A DNA stretch of 64,000 nt, taken from contig CAIVKH010000002.1 in the NCBI GenBank assembly GCA_903906425.1, forward strand, positions 26,290 to 90,289, written 5' to 3'. The notes below the pieces were generated by a model, which was not told the origin of the DNA, did no database searches, and saw only the letters and a program-made list of their open reading frames with translations. The first letter of the stretch is position 1; each line of letters begins with the position of its first letter. Positions 19,801 to 26,934 of the stretch are shown here, piece by piece. Position numbers and translations under genes: made by a program. The DNA comes from an uncultured bacterium. Lineage in GTDB: Bacteria; Verrucomicrobiota; Kiritimatiellia; CAIVKH01.

Positions 19801-22800
19801 CGCTCGCTGCCCATGCTCGCGGATCGGCCTCGCCATACGATGCCCGGGCCAGCACAAGCGAATGGCCTGCGCCCGCCGACGCCACAGGCCAGGGCAATTT
19901 ATTGTTGTACGTCACATCGAGATAAACCGCATCGAGTTCATTTCGCAGGCGGATTGTGTCGCCGTTATCAGACAGTGATCCCGTGTACGGCCCGAACAAG
20001 TTGCTTGTCAAACCGTACACCGCAATGATATCTGCCGGGACTTTTGCGACGACAAGAAACGCGCCTGCAGCGAGCACAGTTCCAGTCGCGAAGGTGTAGC
20101 TGATCCCGCCGGAAAGACGATAGCCGCTCATGTCTTCGGCGATGGATTGCGAGTTGAAGATTTCGACAAACTCCAAATTCTTTCCGTCAACACGCGGTTT
20201 TGGGGCATACATGATTTCGGAAATGGCCAGTCCGCAGCGGCGCGACGACGGTCCAAGCGGCTCGTATTTCTGAACGAACGTCCCCAGTCCTGATCCCGTC
20301 GCGTCTGTGAAGTCGCGAAATTGCACGGTTGTTGTGAGATTCGTCTGATGGCTCGAAACGGCGATGCCGAGATAACACGCCGCAGGCATGGACGTGATGG
20401 CGACGCTGCCCATGAACTGCCAGTTCGCTCCATCCATGCTGGCATAGCTGTAGAACGTGTTCGTCGCGCGCTGCAACCGCAGCCATGTATTCGGATAATT
20501 CACTGGCGCCGAACCGCTCATCACCGCCGTCGAGTTGTTCGTCGCGCGATATTCGAAATAACAGCCCGCAATTGTCGGTGTGGCAAAAGACGCGGCAAAG
20601 GCGCTGTTAGTCTGCAAATCCGCACGCGCCATCAGGCCCGCACGACTCCAGGCATCCACGAGACCGAGCGACGCGACGCGAACCTTCACATCGAAATCAC
20701 CGGTGACTTGTTGCCACCACAGGCTGAATTGGTCGGACATGTCGCGGATGTCGCTGCCCGCCGCCGTCACATCAAATCCGTTGCTGCTGACGAACGTCAC
20801 CGCCGAGGTGATGGCGGGATTTCCGATTTCCGCCGGCGTGTACGGCAGCGCAACGAAACTCACGAGAGGACTTGCGAGCGAATTTGAAGGTGTCGCGGCA
20901 TCGAAAATGTTGGTCAATGCGATGCAGTAATTGCTGCCATAATTCAGCGGTGAGGTCGTCAGCGTCACGGTGGTGCTGCTCGAATTGACCGAACACGCGC
21001 TGACAATAATTCCTCCGTTTGTGAATGAATAGTTCGCCGAATTTGTCGCATTCGAAACGTAGAGCGGCTCAGAGAAGACCAGTTGCACGTTCGTGGGACC
21101 GATGTTGAACACGCGAGCGACAACTGGCCTGTTTGTATCAAGTGCAACGGTCAGCGTGGCGATGCTGCTGGTTGTCGCGTTGTAAATATTCGTCACAACC
21201 ACGTCATAGTTTGCCGTGTCATTGGTCGAGACGGGGGAGAAGAGCAAATTCGTGGAGGTGACACCGGAAATCGTGCCGCCATTCGTCATGTTCGCGCCGT
21301 TCTTGCGCCACTGGTAGTAGAGCGGCGAGGTTCCTGTTGCCCCAACATTCAAACGGGCCGGCCAGCCGTTCGTCACAACCTGCGATTGCGGCGGGATGAT
21401 GATGGCGGGCACAACCGCAACGGTCAGCGTCGCGACGCTGCTGGTTGCGATGCCGAAAATGTTCGTGATGATGACGCGATAATTTCCCGCGTCGGTTGTC
21501 GTGGTCGAACTGATTGTCAGGATGTTTGAGGAAATTCCAGAAAGCGTTCCGCCGTTTGTCAGGTTGATGCCCCCCTTCTGCCACTGATAGATCAGCGGCA
21601 CCGAGCCGGTCGCGGCGGTGCTGAAAACCGCCGGGGTTCCGCTCGTCACGATCAGCGATTGCGGCTGGTCTGTGATCACCGGGTTGTAGCCGACTTGCAC
21701 GGTGGCCGCGACGCTGGTGACGCTGCCGTAGATGTTCGTGATGACGACCCGGTAGCTGCCGGCGTCATTCGCCGTGACGAGACTCAGCACCAGCGGATTT
21801 GTCGTCGAATCGGAAACGCTGCCGCCGTCGCTGAGATTCGTGCCGCCTTTCTGCCACTGGTAGGAAAGCGGCGTGGAACCGCCGGCCGTGACGGCGACGC
21901 GACCGGTCGTGCTGACGGCAAGGGCAAGGTCCGGCGGCGGAACAATGACGAACGGCGCGAAGCCGGAGAGCCGGAAGATGTTCGCATTCGTTCCCGATGT
22001 CGTGCCGTAAATATTTCCATCGGCGCCGAACGCGATGCCGTGAGGACCTGCTCCGTTAGTCGTGGGATTGAACGAACAAAGCGTGACGAGCGCCGCGTTG
22101 GTGGCGATGCGAAAAATTGTGCCACCGAGATTTGTGCCGCCGGCGGCAGTGGTGCCGTAGAAAAAACCATCGCGCCCCGCGATCAGGCCTTCGCCGGGAA
22201 GGCCGCCGTCGCCCGCGCCGTTGAGCGCACGTTGCCAGGCAAGCGTCCCATTGGTGGCGATCTTGAAGACGGTGCCGCTGGCGGCGGTTCCTCCGAGCTC
22301 GGTGGAGCCATAAAGAAATCCGTCGCCGCCGAGCACGGGCGTTGACTGCGGATTCGCGCCGTTGGTCCCGCCGATGAATTTACAGATCGTGGAAAAATTT
22401 CCGGTCGGCGAGATCGCGAAGACCGTGCCGAGATTGTTCGTGCCGCCGCTGGAGGTCGTGCCGAAGAAGTTTGAGTCGGCGGAATTTTGGACGAGGCCGC
22501 CAATGGGGATCCAGCCGTCGTTCGTCGTGGTAAGCGGGCGCAGCAACGTGAGGATGCCGGCGGTCGTCGTTCTGAAAATCGTGCCGCCCGAATTCACGCC
22601 GCCGGTTGACATGGTTCCGTAAAGGCTGCCGTCGAGTCCCTGCATCAGCGCGGCGCGCGGCGACGTTCCGTTTGTCGCGGCCAGGCTGCGCAGCACGGTG
22701 AACGAACCGTTTGTGGTGATCTTGAAAATCGTGCCGGCGGCATTCGTGCCGCCCGACGAAGCGGTGCCGTAGAAATTGCTGTCGGCCGCCTGGAACAAAC

Positions 22801-23098
22801 CGCCCTGCGGATTGAAGCCCCGCCCGTCCGCGCCGCTGCTGGCGAAACTGAAAAGTGTCGTGAGCACGCCTGACGGCGCGATGCGAAAAACCGTGCCGCC
22901 GCCGTTCGTGCCGTTGGTGGAGGTCACGCCGTAGAAATTTCCGTCGAGGCCGGCAAACAGGCGGCCCTGCGGCGAGGCACCGTTCGTGCCGCCGGCGAAC
23001 GAAAATAGATTCGTCAGCGGCGCGGCGGCCCGCACGGAACAGGACGCAAGGGCCGCCATGGCGAAAGTGGCAAACAGCCATTGGATTTGAGAACGCAT
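13826..23098 (-). CDS. Giant secreted GloVer / Ig-like / lamin-tail / CotH protein
   Basis: The 3,090-residue protein has a signal peptide (about 1-26). In order: roughly eight GloVer-type repeats (LFSF..G..P.G.L..G.DG.FYG pattern, to about 390); three Ig-like domains with YQWQKGG (about 400-650); a region resembling DUF1349/concanavalin lectins (about 790-940); lamin-tail domains beginning near 957, 1119 and 1249; a CotH kinase-like domain (about 1740-2120) with TWDVDWTMG near 2010; more lamin-tail domains near 2206, 2526 and 2679; cadherin-like modules (about 2830-3020); and a C-terminal beta module ending RFYRVLWSP. CotH proteins can phosphorylate secreted proteins. The ATG at 23098 is preferred to a TTG 24 bases upstream. 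It is probably a cell-surface or matrix protein. Confidence 0.88.
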   Translation of the reverse strand: MRSQIQWLFATFAMAALASCSVRAAAPLTNLFSFAGGTNGASPQGRLFAGLDGNFYGVTSTNGTNGGGTVFRIAPSGVLTTLFSFASSGADGRGFNPQGGLFQAADSNFYGTASSGGTNAAGTIFKITTNGSFTVLRSLAATNGTSPRAALMQGLDGSLYGTMSTGGVNSGGTIFRTTTAGILTLLRPLTTTNDGWIPIGGLVQNSADSNFFGTTSSGGTNNLGTVFAISPTGNFSTICKFIGGTNGANPQSTPVLGGDGFLYGSTELGGTAASGTVFKIATNGTLAWQRALNGAGDGGLPGEGLIAGRDGFFYGTTAAGGTNLGGTIFRIATNAALVTLCSFNPTTNGAGPHGIAFGADGNIYGTTSGTNANIFRLSGFAPFVIVPPPDLALAVSTTGRVAVTAGGSTPLSYQWQKGGTNLSDGGSVSDSTTNPLVLSLVTANDAGSYRVVITNIYGSVTSVAATVQVGYNPVITDQPQSLIVTSGTPAVFSTAATGSVPLIYQWQKGGINLTNGGTLSGISSNILTISSTTTTDAGNYRVIITNIFGIATSSVATLTVAVVPAIIIPPQSQVVTNGWPARLNVGATGTSPLYYQWRKNGANMTNGGTISGVTSTNLLFSPVSTNDTANYDVVVTNIYNATTSSIATLTVALDTNRPVVARVFNIGPTNVQLVFSEPLYVSNATNSANYSFTNGGIIVSACSVNSSSTTVTLTTSPLNYGSNYCIALTNIFDAATPSNSLASPLVSFVALPYTPAEIGNPAITSAVTFVSSNGFDVTAAGSDIRDMSDQFSLWWQQVTGDFDVKVRVASLGLVDAWSRAGLMARADLQTNSAFAASFATPTIAGCYFEYRATNNSTAVMSGSAPVNYPNTWLRLQRATNTFYSYASMDGANWQFMGSVAITSMPAACYLGIAVSSHQTNLTTTVQFRDFTDATGSGLGTFVQKYEPLGPSSRRCGLAISEIMYAPKPRVDGKNLEFVEIFNSQSIAEDMSGYRLSGGISYTFATGTVLAAGAFLVVAKVPADIIAVYGLTSNLFGPYTGSLSDNGDTIRLRNELDAVYLDVTYNNKLPWPVASAGAGHSLVLARASYGEADPRAWAASDTIGGSPGAWNPVTTDPLDGVVINEYLAHTDPPLNDYIELYNHSNSPKDLSGAWLSNNALTNKFRIPDGTIIPARGFVCYIDTQLGFRLNKDGDQIFLVNSNQTRVIDAVNFEGQENPVSSGRIPDGGPDFYRLAALTPGTNNGAIRQESVVINELMYAPISGDDNDQYVELYNRASSNIDLSGWSFTSGITFTIPTNTTIPSHGYLVIAANAAHLRSNYANLGTANCIGDWQGKLGHSGDRIAFGLPHTSIVTNGTVVGPYTFYIPVTEVTYEKGGRWGDWSDAGGSSLELIDPDANTRLPDNWADSDESNKTSQWVIVNCTQNLGETVGSPINDNLHVYLLGMGECLVDDVEVVTTNSITNLVVNGSFESGITGWTPQGAFDQSTVEAGGYTGAQCLHVRGSTRGDVGANRIRSPSFTPMTNGAVTFRCKAKWVRGWPELLLRLHGGSMEVPIYLPPPSNLGSPGLPNSRYVTNAGPAIFNVKFSPVFPAMNQAVVVTAQTDDPEGVTNLTLNYRIDPSATYSIVTMTDDGTGADGIAGDGVFSATIPGQSTTNVIAFFVRGVDSLGASNNFPRVLFPQAVNPPRMFPSDALSHECLVRWGEMQMSGSFATYHMWMTKANHDRWTNRAALNNAAVDGTFVYNNYRVVMNAGMMFSGSPYHAGQMTSGPDGGNRCDYICNMPVDDLVLGESGFIFALPGNGSGGDSNDHSSMAEQMSFQVFRKLGLTANYRRYMHVFFNGSQRSTITGVTGSFIYEDPQQPNGEFLNEWFFSSPSGQLHKIEDWFEFNDAATGFSNNDADMQRRIIPGTTSINPAPYRFMWRLRSVNPGESASDYTNFYKMVNVVAPTINNSTDPFNYPLVNNVCDVEQWFREFACERMVGNYDSYGWNRGKNNFLYFVPGGRATILTWDVDWTMGLSGGQPPNASIYGSNDQRITAAQKSAPVLRHYMQAFRDILDGPWRAGYLDGLMDERAAALTANGVNYKVADINTQKWYIIQRRAYIESQVATIQTNFAIINPTNSILANNYLVLTGYAPIELSTLTINGQTQQITWVTSNKWSASVALVSGSNTLNFAGYDRHGTALTNSIASMNYFVTSTNDPPAGEVVFNEILASPLVTDSGFVELFNTSSNTAFDMSGWDVSGIGYTFPSGSVIGPNGYLLLAKDRIAYASAFGTNTVPFNVFSGNISSNGETLSLTIPGPSATTIVSRVRYETVSPWPVITNGASLQLIDATNDISRVSNWDAGRTNSPVQSQPQPQWVYFAATGTFSSTTLYIYLQTAGDIYVDDMRCVTGSIDSGTSYVTNGDFESALSGPWSFAGGNFTGSAISTNFRHAGGASLHVVATAGGTGSGNAILETLASSWSGSTVISFWYLQNTNGGPITVRLSGNGTVATANPNMPASSNTVYVGGYQTPGTTNASRTSLPVYPSLWLNEVQASNISVSVDNAGEHEPWVELFNTGTGTVSLAGLYLSDNYTNLTQWAFPTNATMSSNSFRIVWCDGQTNQTTTNALHSNFRIPPGAGRVALSRMITGTPQIVDYLNYTNLPDNWSYGDIPDGQPFYRRLMYVATPAATNNGAALPATVAINEWMADNKSTITNPVNGKKDDWFELYNFGPTNVDLGGFYLTDNFAAPDQFMIPTNTILAAYGFLLVWADGTTNQNGGDLHVPFNLAKGGEEIGLYSPSKIAVDTVTFGAQQTDVSQGRWTDGDPHIYTMAVPTPRTNNIVSTNNAPPVFTNSPPWHADEMTDFVIVDSAADTDAPPQRIVYAMSGAPPGAALDTNSGTFAWSPAEADGPGTNIFIITATDNGWPPRTATQLVTLIVGEVNRAPQPGVAPVLATYPGSISSVLLPAGDPDIPANTLVFSLDAGAPAGAGVEPASGLVTWQPSYADADSVVTVRVVIADNGVPPLSATGAAIFAVGPVTNLFDTTIGGEAQIIWNAQSGANYRVEFSDDLAASLWRLLTNQAATNSGPVTLPDPAATNALRFYRVLWSP

Positions 23099-23181
23099 CT
23101 GCACGTATTTTTTCCGAGGCAACCGCGCACCATGCCCAAATCTTGCGTCGGAATAAACTCTAACTTACCCGGAACGGAAGT

Positions 23182-23229
23182 TTCCAATCATTGGAAAAGA
23201 TCGATCCCGCAACTTTCCAATCATTGAAA
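23182..23229. repeat. TTCCAATSATTGGAA repeat pair
   Basis: Copies start at 23182 (perfect) and 23215 (one mismatch, ATTGAAA), 33 bp apart, upstream of the giant gene and downstream of exbD. Confidence 0.94.
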
Positions 23230-23277
23230 AGTCCGATGAGGCGTTTGCCGGCGCGCCCGTCAACGCGCAGCGCGGGT

Positions 23278-23760
23278 TCATCGGGAGCGCGACGCCGGGC
23301 CGGTGGAATCGGGGAGGCGCGTGGCGAGCACGACGTTGGTGTAGCCGGCCGTCAGGGCGGCGGAATAGACGGTCGTCAGCAGCGCGTGGGTGACATCGCC
23401 GTCGGCCTCGACCAGCAGCGTGTCGCGTGCCGCGGTGGCCGGCGTCTGCCGGAATGCGGGCGCGAGATTTTCCACCGGGATGCGCTCGTCGTGAAAAAAG
23501 ATCATGCCGCTGCGCAGCACGGTGACGACATCGCAGCCGGCGGGCGCGCCACCGGTGAACGACGCGACAGGCAGCGACAGGTTCAGCCCCGGCGACAGCA
23601 GCCGTTGCGATTGCACAAAGTGAAACGCAAAGAGCAGCAGCGCGACGTTGATCCACGGCACCACGAACAGCGTCGTGCGCCGCGGCCGCTTGCACGCCAG
23701 CCGCGAGCGCAGAAACATCAGGCGCTCGTGGGTCGGCATCGCGGCCTGGCCGTTGCTCAT
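23278..23760 (-). CDS. exbD: ExbD/TolR-type biopolymer transport protein
   Basis: The 160-residue protein has a basic N-terminus, one membrane helix (about 33-50) and a periplasmic domain with a VLRSGMIFFHDERIP segment and the C-terminal strand-helix region HALLTTVYSAALTAGYTNVVLATRLP. This layout fits ExbD/TolR, although the usual membrane Asp near the helix start (here NVALLLFAF) is not evident, which is worth checking. It pairs with ExbB to use the proton gradient. Its ATG overlaps the exbB stop (ATGA), so the two are translationally coupled. Confidence 0.78.
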   Translation of the reverse strand: MSNGQAAMPTHERLMFLRSRLACKRPRRTTLFVVPWINVALLLFAFHFVQSQRLLSPGLNLSLPVASFTGGAPAGCDVVTVLRSGMIFFHDERIPVENLAPAFRQTPATAARDTLLVEADGDVTHALLTTVYSAALTAGYTNVVLATRLPDSTGPASRSR

Positions 23761-24380
23761 TTCTCCTCCTGCTCAAGCCGCGAGAGGAAAAGCAGGATTT
23801 CGCCGAAGGCCCGCTCCATATCGAGCACGACGGATTCGATGCGGCTGACGAGGAGGTTGTGCGCCGCGTAGGTCGGAATCGCGACGACGAGGCTGAAGGC
23901 CGTGGAGACGAGCGCGACCCACAGGCCGCCGTCCAGGTCGCCGGCGTGCAGCAGCGGCGCCTTGATGCCGGCCGTCTGCATGGTGTCCATCAGGCCGAGC
24001 GTCGTGCCCAGCAGGCCGAGCAGCGGCGTGATCTGCGCGATCGTCATCAGCAGCGGAAGCAGCCGCTCGAGCCGCGGAATTTCGGACAGCGCGACTTCCT
24101 CCATCGCGCGCTGGACTCGCTCGCGTCCCTGCTTCTGTTCGAGCACGGCCACGCGGACCATTTGCGCGACGGGCCCCGGCGTCTCCTCGCAAATGCTCAC
24201 GGCCTCAACGAGGTTGCCGCGCGAGACGACGTTGAAGATGCCCTTCAAGAAATCGCCGGTCTTGATCTGTGCCCGGTGCAGCTCGAGCAGCCTGCGCATG
24301 ACGATCCACGCCGCGATGAGGCCGCAGACGAGAATCAGCATCGTCATCGGCCCGCCCTTGGTGATCCATTCCATCAACAT
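23757..24380 (-). CDS. exbB: MotA/TolQ/ExbB proton-channel family protein
   Basis: The 207-residue protein shows the ExbB layout: membrane helix 1 (about 11-27), a cytoplasmic helical part with AMEEVALSEIPRLERLL, then two further helices including ITPLLGLLGTTLGLMDTM and LWVALVSTAFSLVVAIPTYAAHN. These are the conserved proton-channel segments. It energises an outer-membrane process with ExbD. The ATG at 24380 lies 5 bp after the stop of the upstream TPR gene and the frame upstream of it belongs to that gene's region, so the shorter start is chosen. Confidence 0.9.
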   Translation of the reverse strand: MLMEWITKGGPMTMLILVCGLIAAWIVMRRLLELHRAQIKTGDFLKGIFNVVSRGNLVEAVSICEETPGPVAQMVRVAVLEQKQGRERVQRAMEEVALSEIPRLERLLPLLMTIAQITPLLGLLGTTLGLMDTMQTAGIKAPLLHAGDLDGGLWVALVSTAFSLVVAIPTYAAHNLLVSRIESVVLDMERAFGEILLFLSRLEQEEK

Positions 24381-24384
24381 GATT

Positions 24385-26934
24385 TCAGCCTCCGGTCGCG
24401 GCGGCGCGAAGTTTTTCGATGCGCTGTCGCGCGTCGTCGCCCGCCGGAACGCCGGCGCCGACGACGCGTTCATAAATTTTGATCGCATCCGCGATTTGCT
24501 TGTCTTCTTCTTTCATCGCCGCCGCAGTGAACGCGGCGCGCGTGAACCAGACCGCGTCGGGATAGTTGCCGAGGCGTCGCTGCGATATCCAGCCGTAAAC
24601 GACGTTCAAATAATGTTCGCTGGCATCGGCGCGCCGCCCCGTTTTTTCGAGACATCGCGCAAGCTTGAACTCGGCCTGTAGCTTCAAATCCGCGTTCGCG
24701 GTTGCACTGTCGAGCACGGCCCGGAACGAGGCGAGCGCCTCGCGATAGCGGTCGGGCTTGTCCGTGCCGAGGGTGAACTGGCAGTCGCCCTTGCGCCCGC
24801 GGGCCATTTCAGCCAGCGGCGTCCCGTTCGCGATGCGCGCGGCCTCGTCGAACGCGAGAATCGCGGCGGCATATTCGGCCAGCTCGCTCAGCGCGTCGCC
24901 CTGCGCGAAGCGCGCCTCCGCGAGCAGCGGGCTGTTCGTATAGTTTTTCGCAACCTGGTTGTAGAACGAAACCGCGCGGCGGTAGTCATCGGCGGCGGCG
25001 GCGGCGCGGCCGGCCCAGTAGCACGCGTCGGCAGCGAGCCGGTTGGACGGATAGTCTTTCGCGAGGTCCGCGAATATTTTTTCCGCGACGGGGTAGTCGC
25101 GGCGGTTGAACGTCTGCTCGCCGAGCCAGAACGCGACGTCGGACGCCCATTTTGACCCGGGAAATTTCAGCAGAAATTGCTGGCCAAGTTCGGCGGCCTT
25201 CGTCGTGTCGCCCTGCAGTTCGATGCACCGCGCGCGCAGAAAAAATGCCTGCTCGGCGGCGGGCGTTTCGGGCGCGTCCTTCAGGATCAGGTCGCAGTCG
25301 GAAATCGCGGCGGTGAAATCACCGGTGTGGTAGCGGACGTTCGCCCGCGCGAGCATCGCGTCGAGCCGGTGTCCGCTCCGCGGATATTGCGTGAGAAAGT
25401 CGCCGTAAACCTGCCCGGCGTTTTGCCAGCGCCCGTTGTCTTCCTGCAATTTTGCCCGGCGCATGATCGCCTGCTCCGCGGCCGGCGTGCCGGCGAACTT
25501 CTTCTCAGCATCGCGCAGATCGTTTTCCGCCGCGGCTACGTCGCCGAGCTTTGCGCTGGCTTCGGCGGCCTGCAGAAGAATGTCGGGCAGCTTCGCGCTT
25601 TCGGGAAATTCGCCGGCAAATTTTTCGGCCGCCTCGTGGGCGGCCTTGAATTGTCCGGCCAGAAACCGGGCGTTTGCCGCGCGTGCAAGCTGCATTTCTC
25701 GTTTCGCCGGCGGCTGGCCCACGGCGGCTTTTTCGTAGGCATCCGCCGCCTCGCCGAAACGCTGGAGGTTCCAGAGCGAATTGGCCTTGCCCTGCAGCGC
25801 GCGCGCCAGGCCGTTGGTGCCGGGCGCGGATTCCAGATAATGCTGGTAGAACTCCAGCGCCGCCTGATGGTCCTGCGCGGTCATCCGCAGATCACCGAGC
25901 GCGAGCAGCGCCTCGCCGCTGCGCGGCTGCGTCGGAAAAATCCGCACCGTTTCTTCGAGGACCTTGCCGGCCTCCGCGCCGCGCCCGAGCTGCGTCAGCG
26001 CGGCGGCCCGGCGCAGCCGCGCCTCGACGCGCGCATCCGTGTTCGTCGTCAGCGTCTCACCGCGCTGCAGCGCGGTGGCGGCCATCTCAAGATTGCTTCC
26101 GCGCTCGTAGATCGTGGCCGCGGCAAGCCATCCGCGCGCCGCGATATCCGGCGGCAGGTTCGTCTGCGCCAGCAGCCCGCCGAAGATCAGCCGGGCCTGG
26201 TCGTCCGCGCCGCGCTCGCCCAGCAATTCGCCCAGCCACAGCGACGCCCGCGAGGCCTCGTCGCTGTCGGGATATTCGCGCGCGAGCTGTTGAAGCAGCG
26301 GCTCCGCGTCGCGGTAGCGCAGGTCCTCCATCAGCGCGCCCGCCCAGTCCAGCAGGTTCGCGGGAGCCGCCTCGTCGTGCGGAAATGTCTTGGAAAATTC
26401 GGCAAACGTCTCGAGCGCCTTTTCGCGCCGCGCCGCCTTCAGGTACGCATGCGCCCGCAGCCGCATCACCGCCGGCGCGAGTTTGTCGCCTGGAAACCGC
26501 GCCTCGAAATCGCGCAGCGTTTTCAGCGCGTCATCGGCCTGCCCCTGCTCGAACTGCGCCCGCGCGTGCCAGTACGCAAAGGCGCTCTCGCTCGGCGTGC
26601 CCGCGCCCCAGGCCAGATGCTCCGCCAGAAATTTCGCCGCCTCGGCGGCCTTCCCCTGCGCAAGCAGCGCCTGCGCCAGATACACGGCGCCCTTCGCCTT
26701 CGACTTCTGGAAAAATGACGCGTCGAGATACGCCTCGAATTTCCGCTGCGCCACCGCATAGAAGCCGTCGTGCAGCGCCGCCTTGCCCGCGATCAGGTCC
26801 GCATCCGTCTCCAGCTGATCGTTCACATCGGCGGCGCGCGCCGGCGCGGCGAGCAAAAGCACGGCCACCGCAATTCCCAATGATTGGAAAATCCGCTTCC
26901 CTATTTTTCCAATGATTGGAAATTTCCGCTTCAT
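24385..26934 (-). CDS. Secreted tetratricopeptide-repeat protein linked to exbB/exbD
   Basis: The 849-residue protein has a signal peptide ending near ARAAD (about residue 34) and then continuous TPR-like helical repeats (many A..LL..G....A...F..FL..YP patterns), as in YfiO/YbgF-type periplasmic proteins. PVC genomes often place such a protein before exbB and exbD, suggesting it couples the motor to the outer membrane. The n-region of the signal peptide is encoded by a palindromic repeat pair (MKRK followed by FPIIGK and IFQSL). The ATG overlaps the uvrA stop by 4 bases, so uvrA, this gene, exbB and exbD form one operon. Confidence 0.85.
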   Translation of the reverse strand: MKRKFPIIGKIGKRIFQSLGIAVAVLLLAAPARAADVNDQLETDADLIAGKAALHDGFYAVAQRKFEAYLDASFFQKSKAKGAVYLAQALLAQGKAAEAAKFLAEHLAWGAGTPSESAFAYWHARAQFEQGQADDALKTLRDFEARFPGDKLAPAVMRLRAHAYLKAARREKALETFAEFSKTFPHDEAAPANLLDWAGALMEDLRYRDAEPLLQQLAREYPDSDEASRASLWLGELLGERGADDQARLIFGGLLAQTNLPPDIAARGWLAAATIYERGSNLEMAATALQRGETLTTNTDARVEARLRRAAALTQLGRGAEAGKVLEETVRIFPTQPRSGEALLALGDLRMTAQDHQAALEFYQHYLESAPGTNGLARALQGKANSLWNLQRFGEAADAYEKAAVGQPPAKREMQLARAANARFLAGQFKAAHEAAEKFAGEFPESAKLPDILLQAAEASAKLGDVAAAENDLRDAEKKFAGTPAAEQAIMRRAKLQEDNGRWQNAGQVYGDFLTQYPRSGHRLDAMLARANVRYHTGDFTAAISDCDLILKDAPETPAAEQAFFLRARCIELQGDTTKAAELGQQFLLKFPGSKWASDVAFWLGEQTFNRRDYPVAEKIFADLAKDYPSNRLAADACYWAGRAAAAADDYRRAVSFYNQVAKNYTNSPLLAEARFAQGDALSELAEYAAAILAFDEAARIANGTPLAEMARGRKGDCQFTLGTDKPDRYREALASFRAVLDSATANADLKLQAEFKLARCLEKTGRRADASEHYLNVVYGWISQRRLGNYPDAVWFTRAAFTAAAMKEEDKQIADAIKIYERVVGAGVPAGDDARQRIEKLRAAATGG
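26875..26921. repeat. TTCCAATSATTGGAA repeat pair in a signal-peptide coding region
   Basis: Copies start at 26875 (one mismatch, TCCC) and 26907 (perfect), 32 bp apart. Both lie inside the first 20 codons of the TPR-protein gene, immediately after the uvrA stop. Confidence 0.94.
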
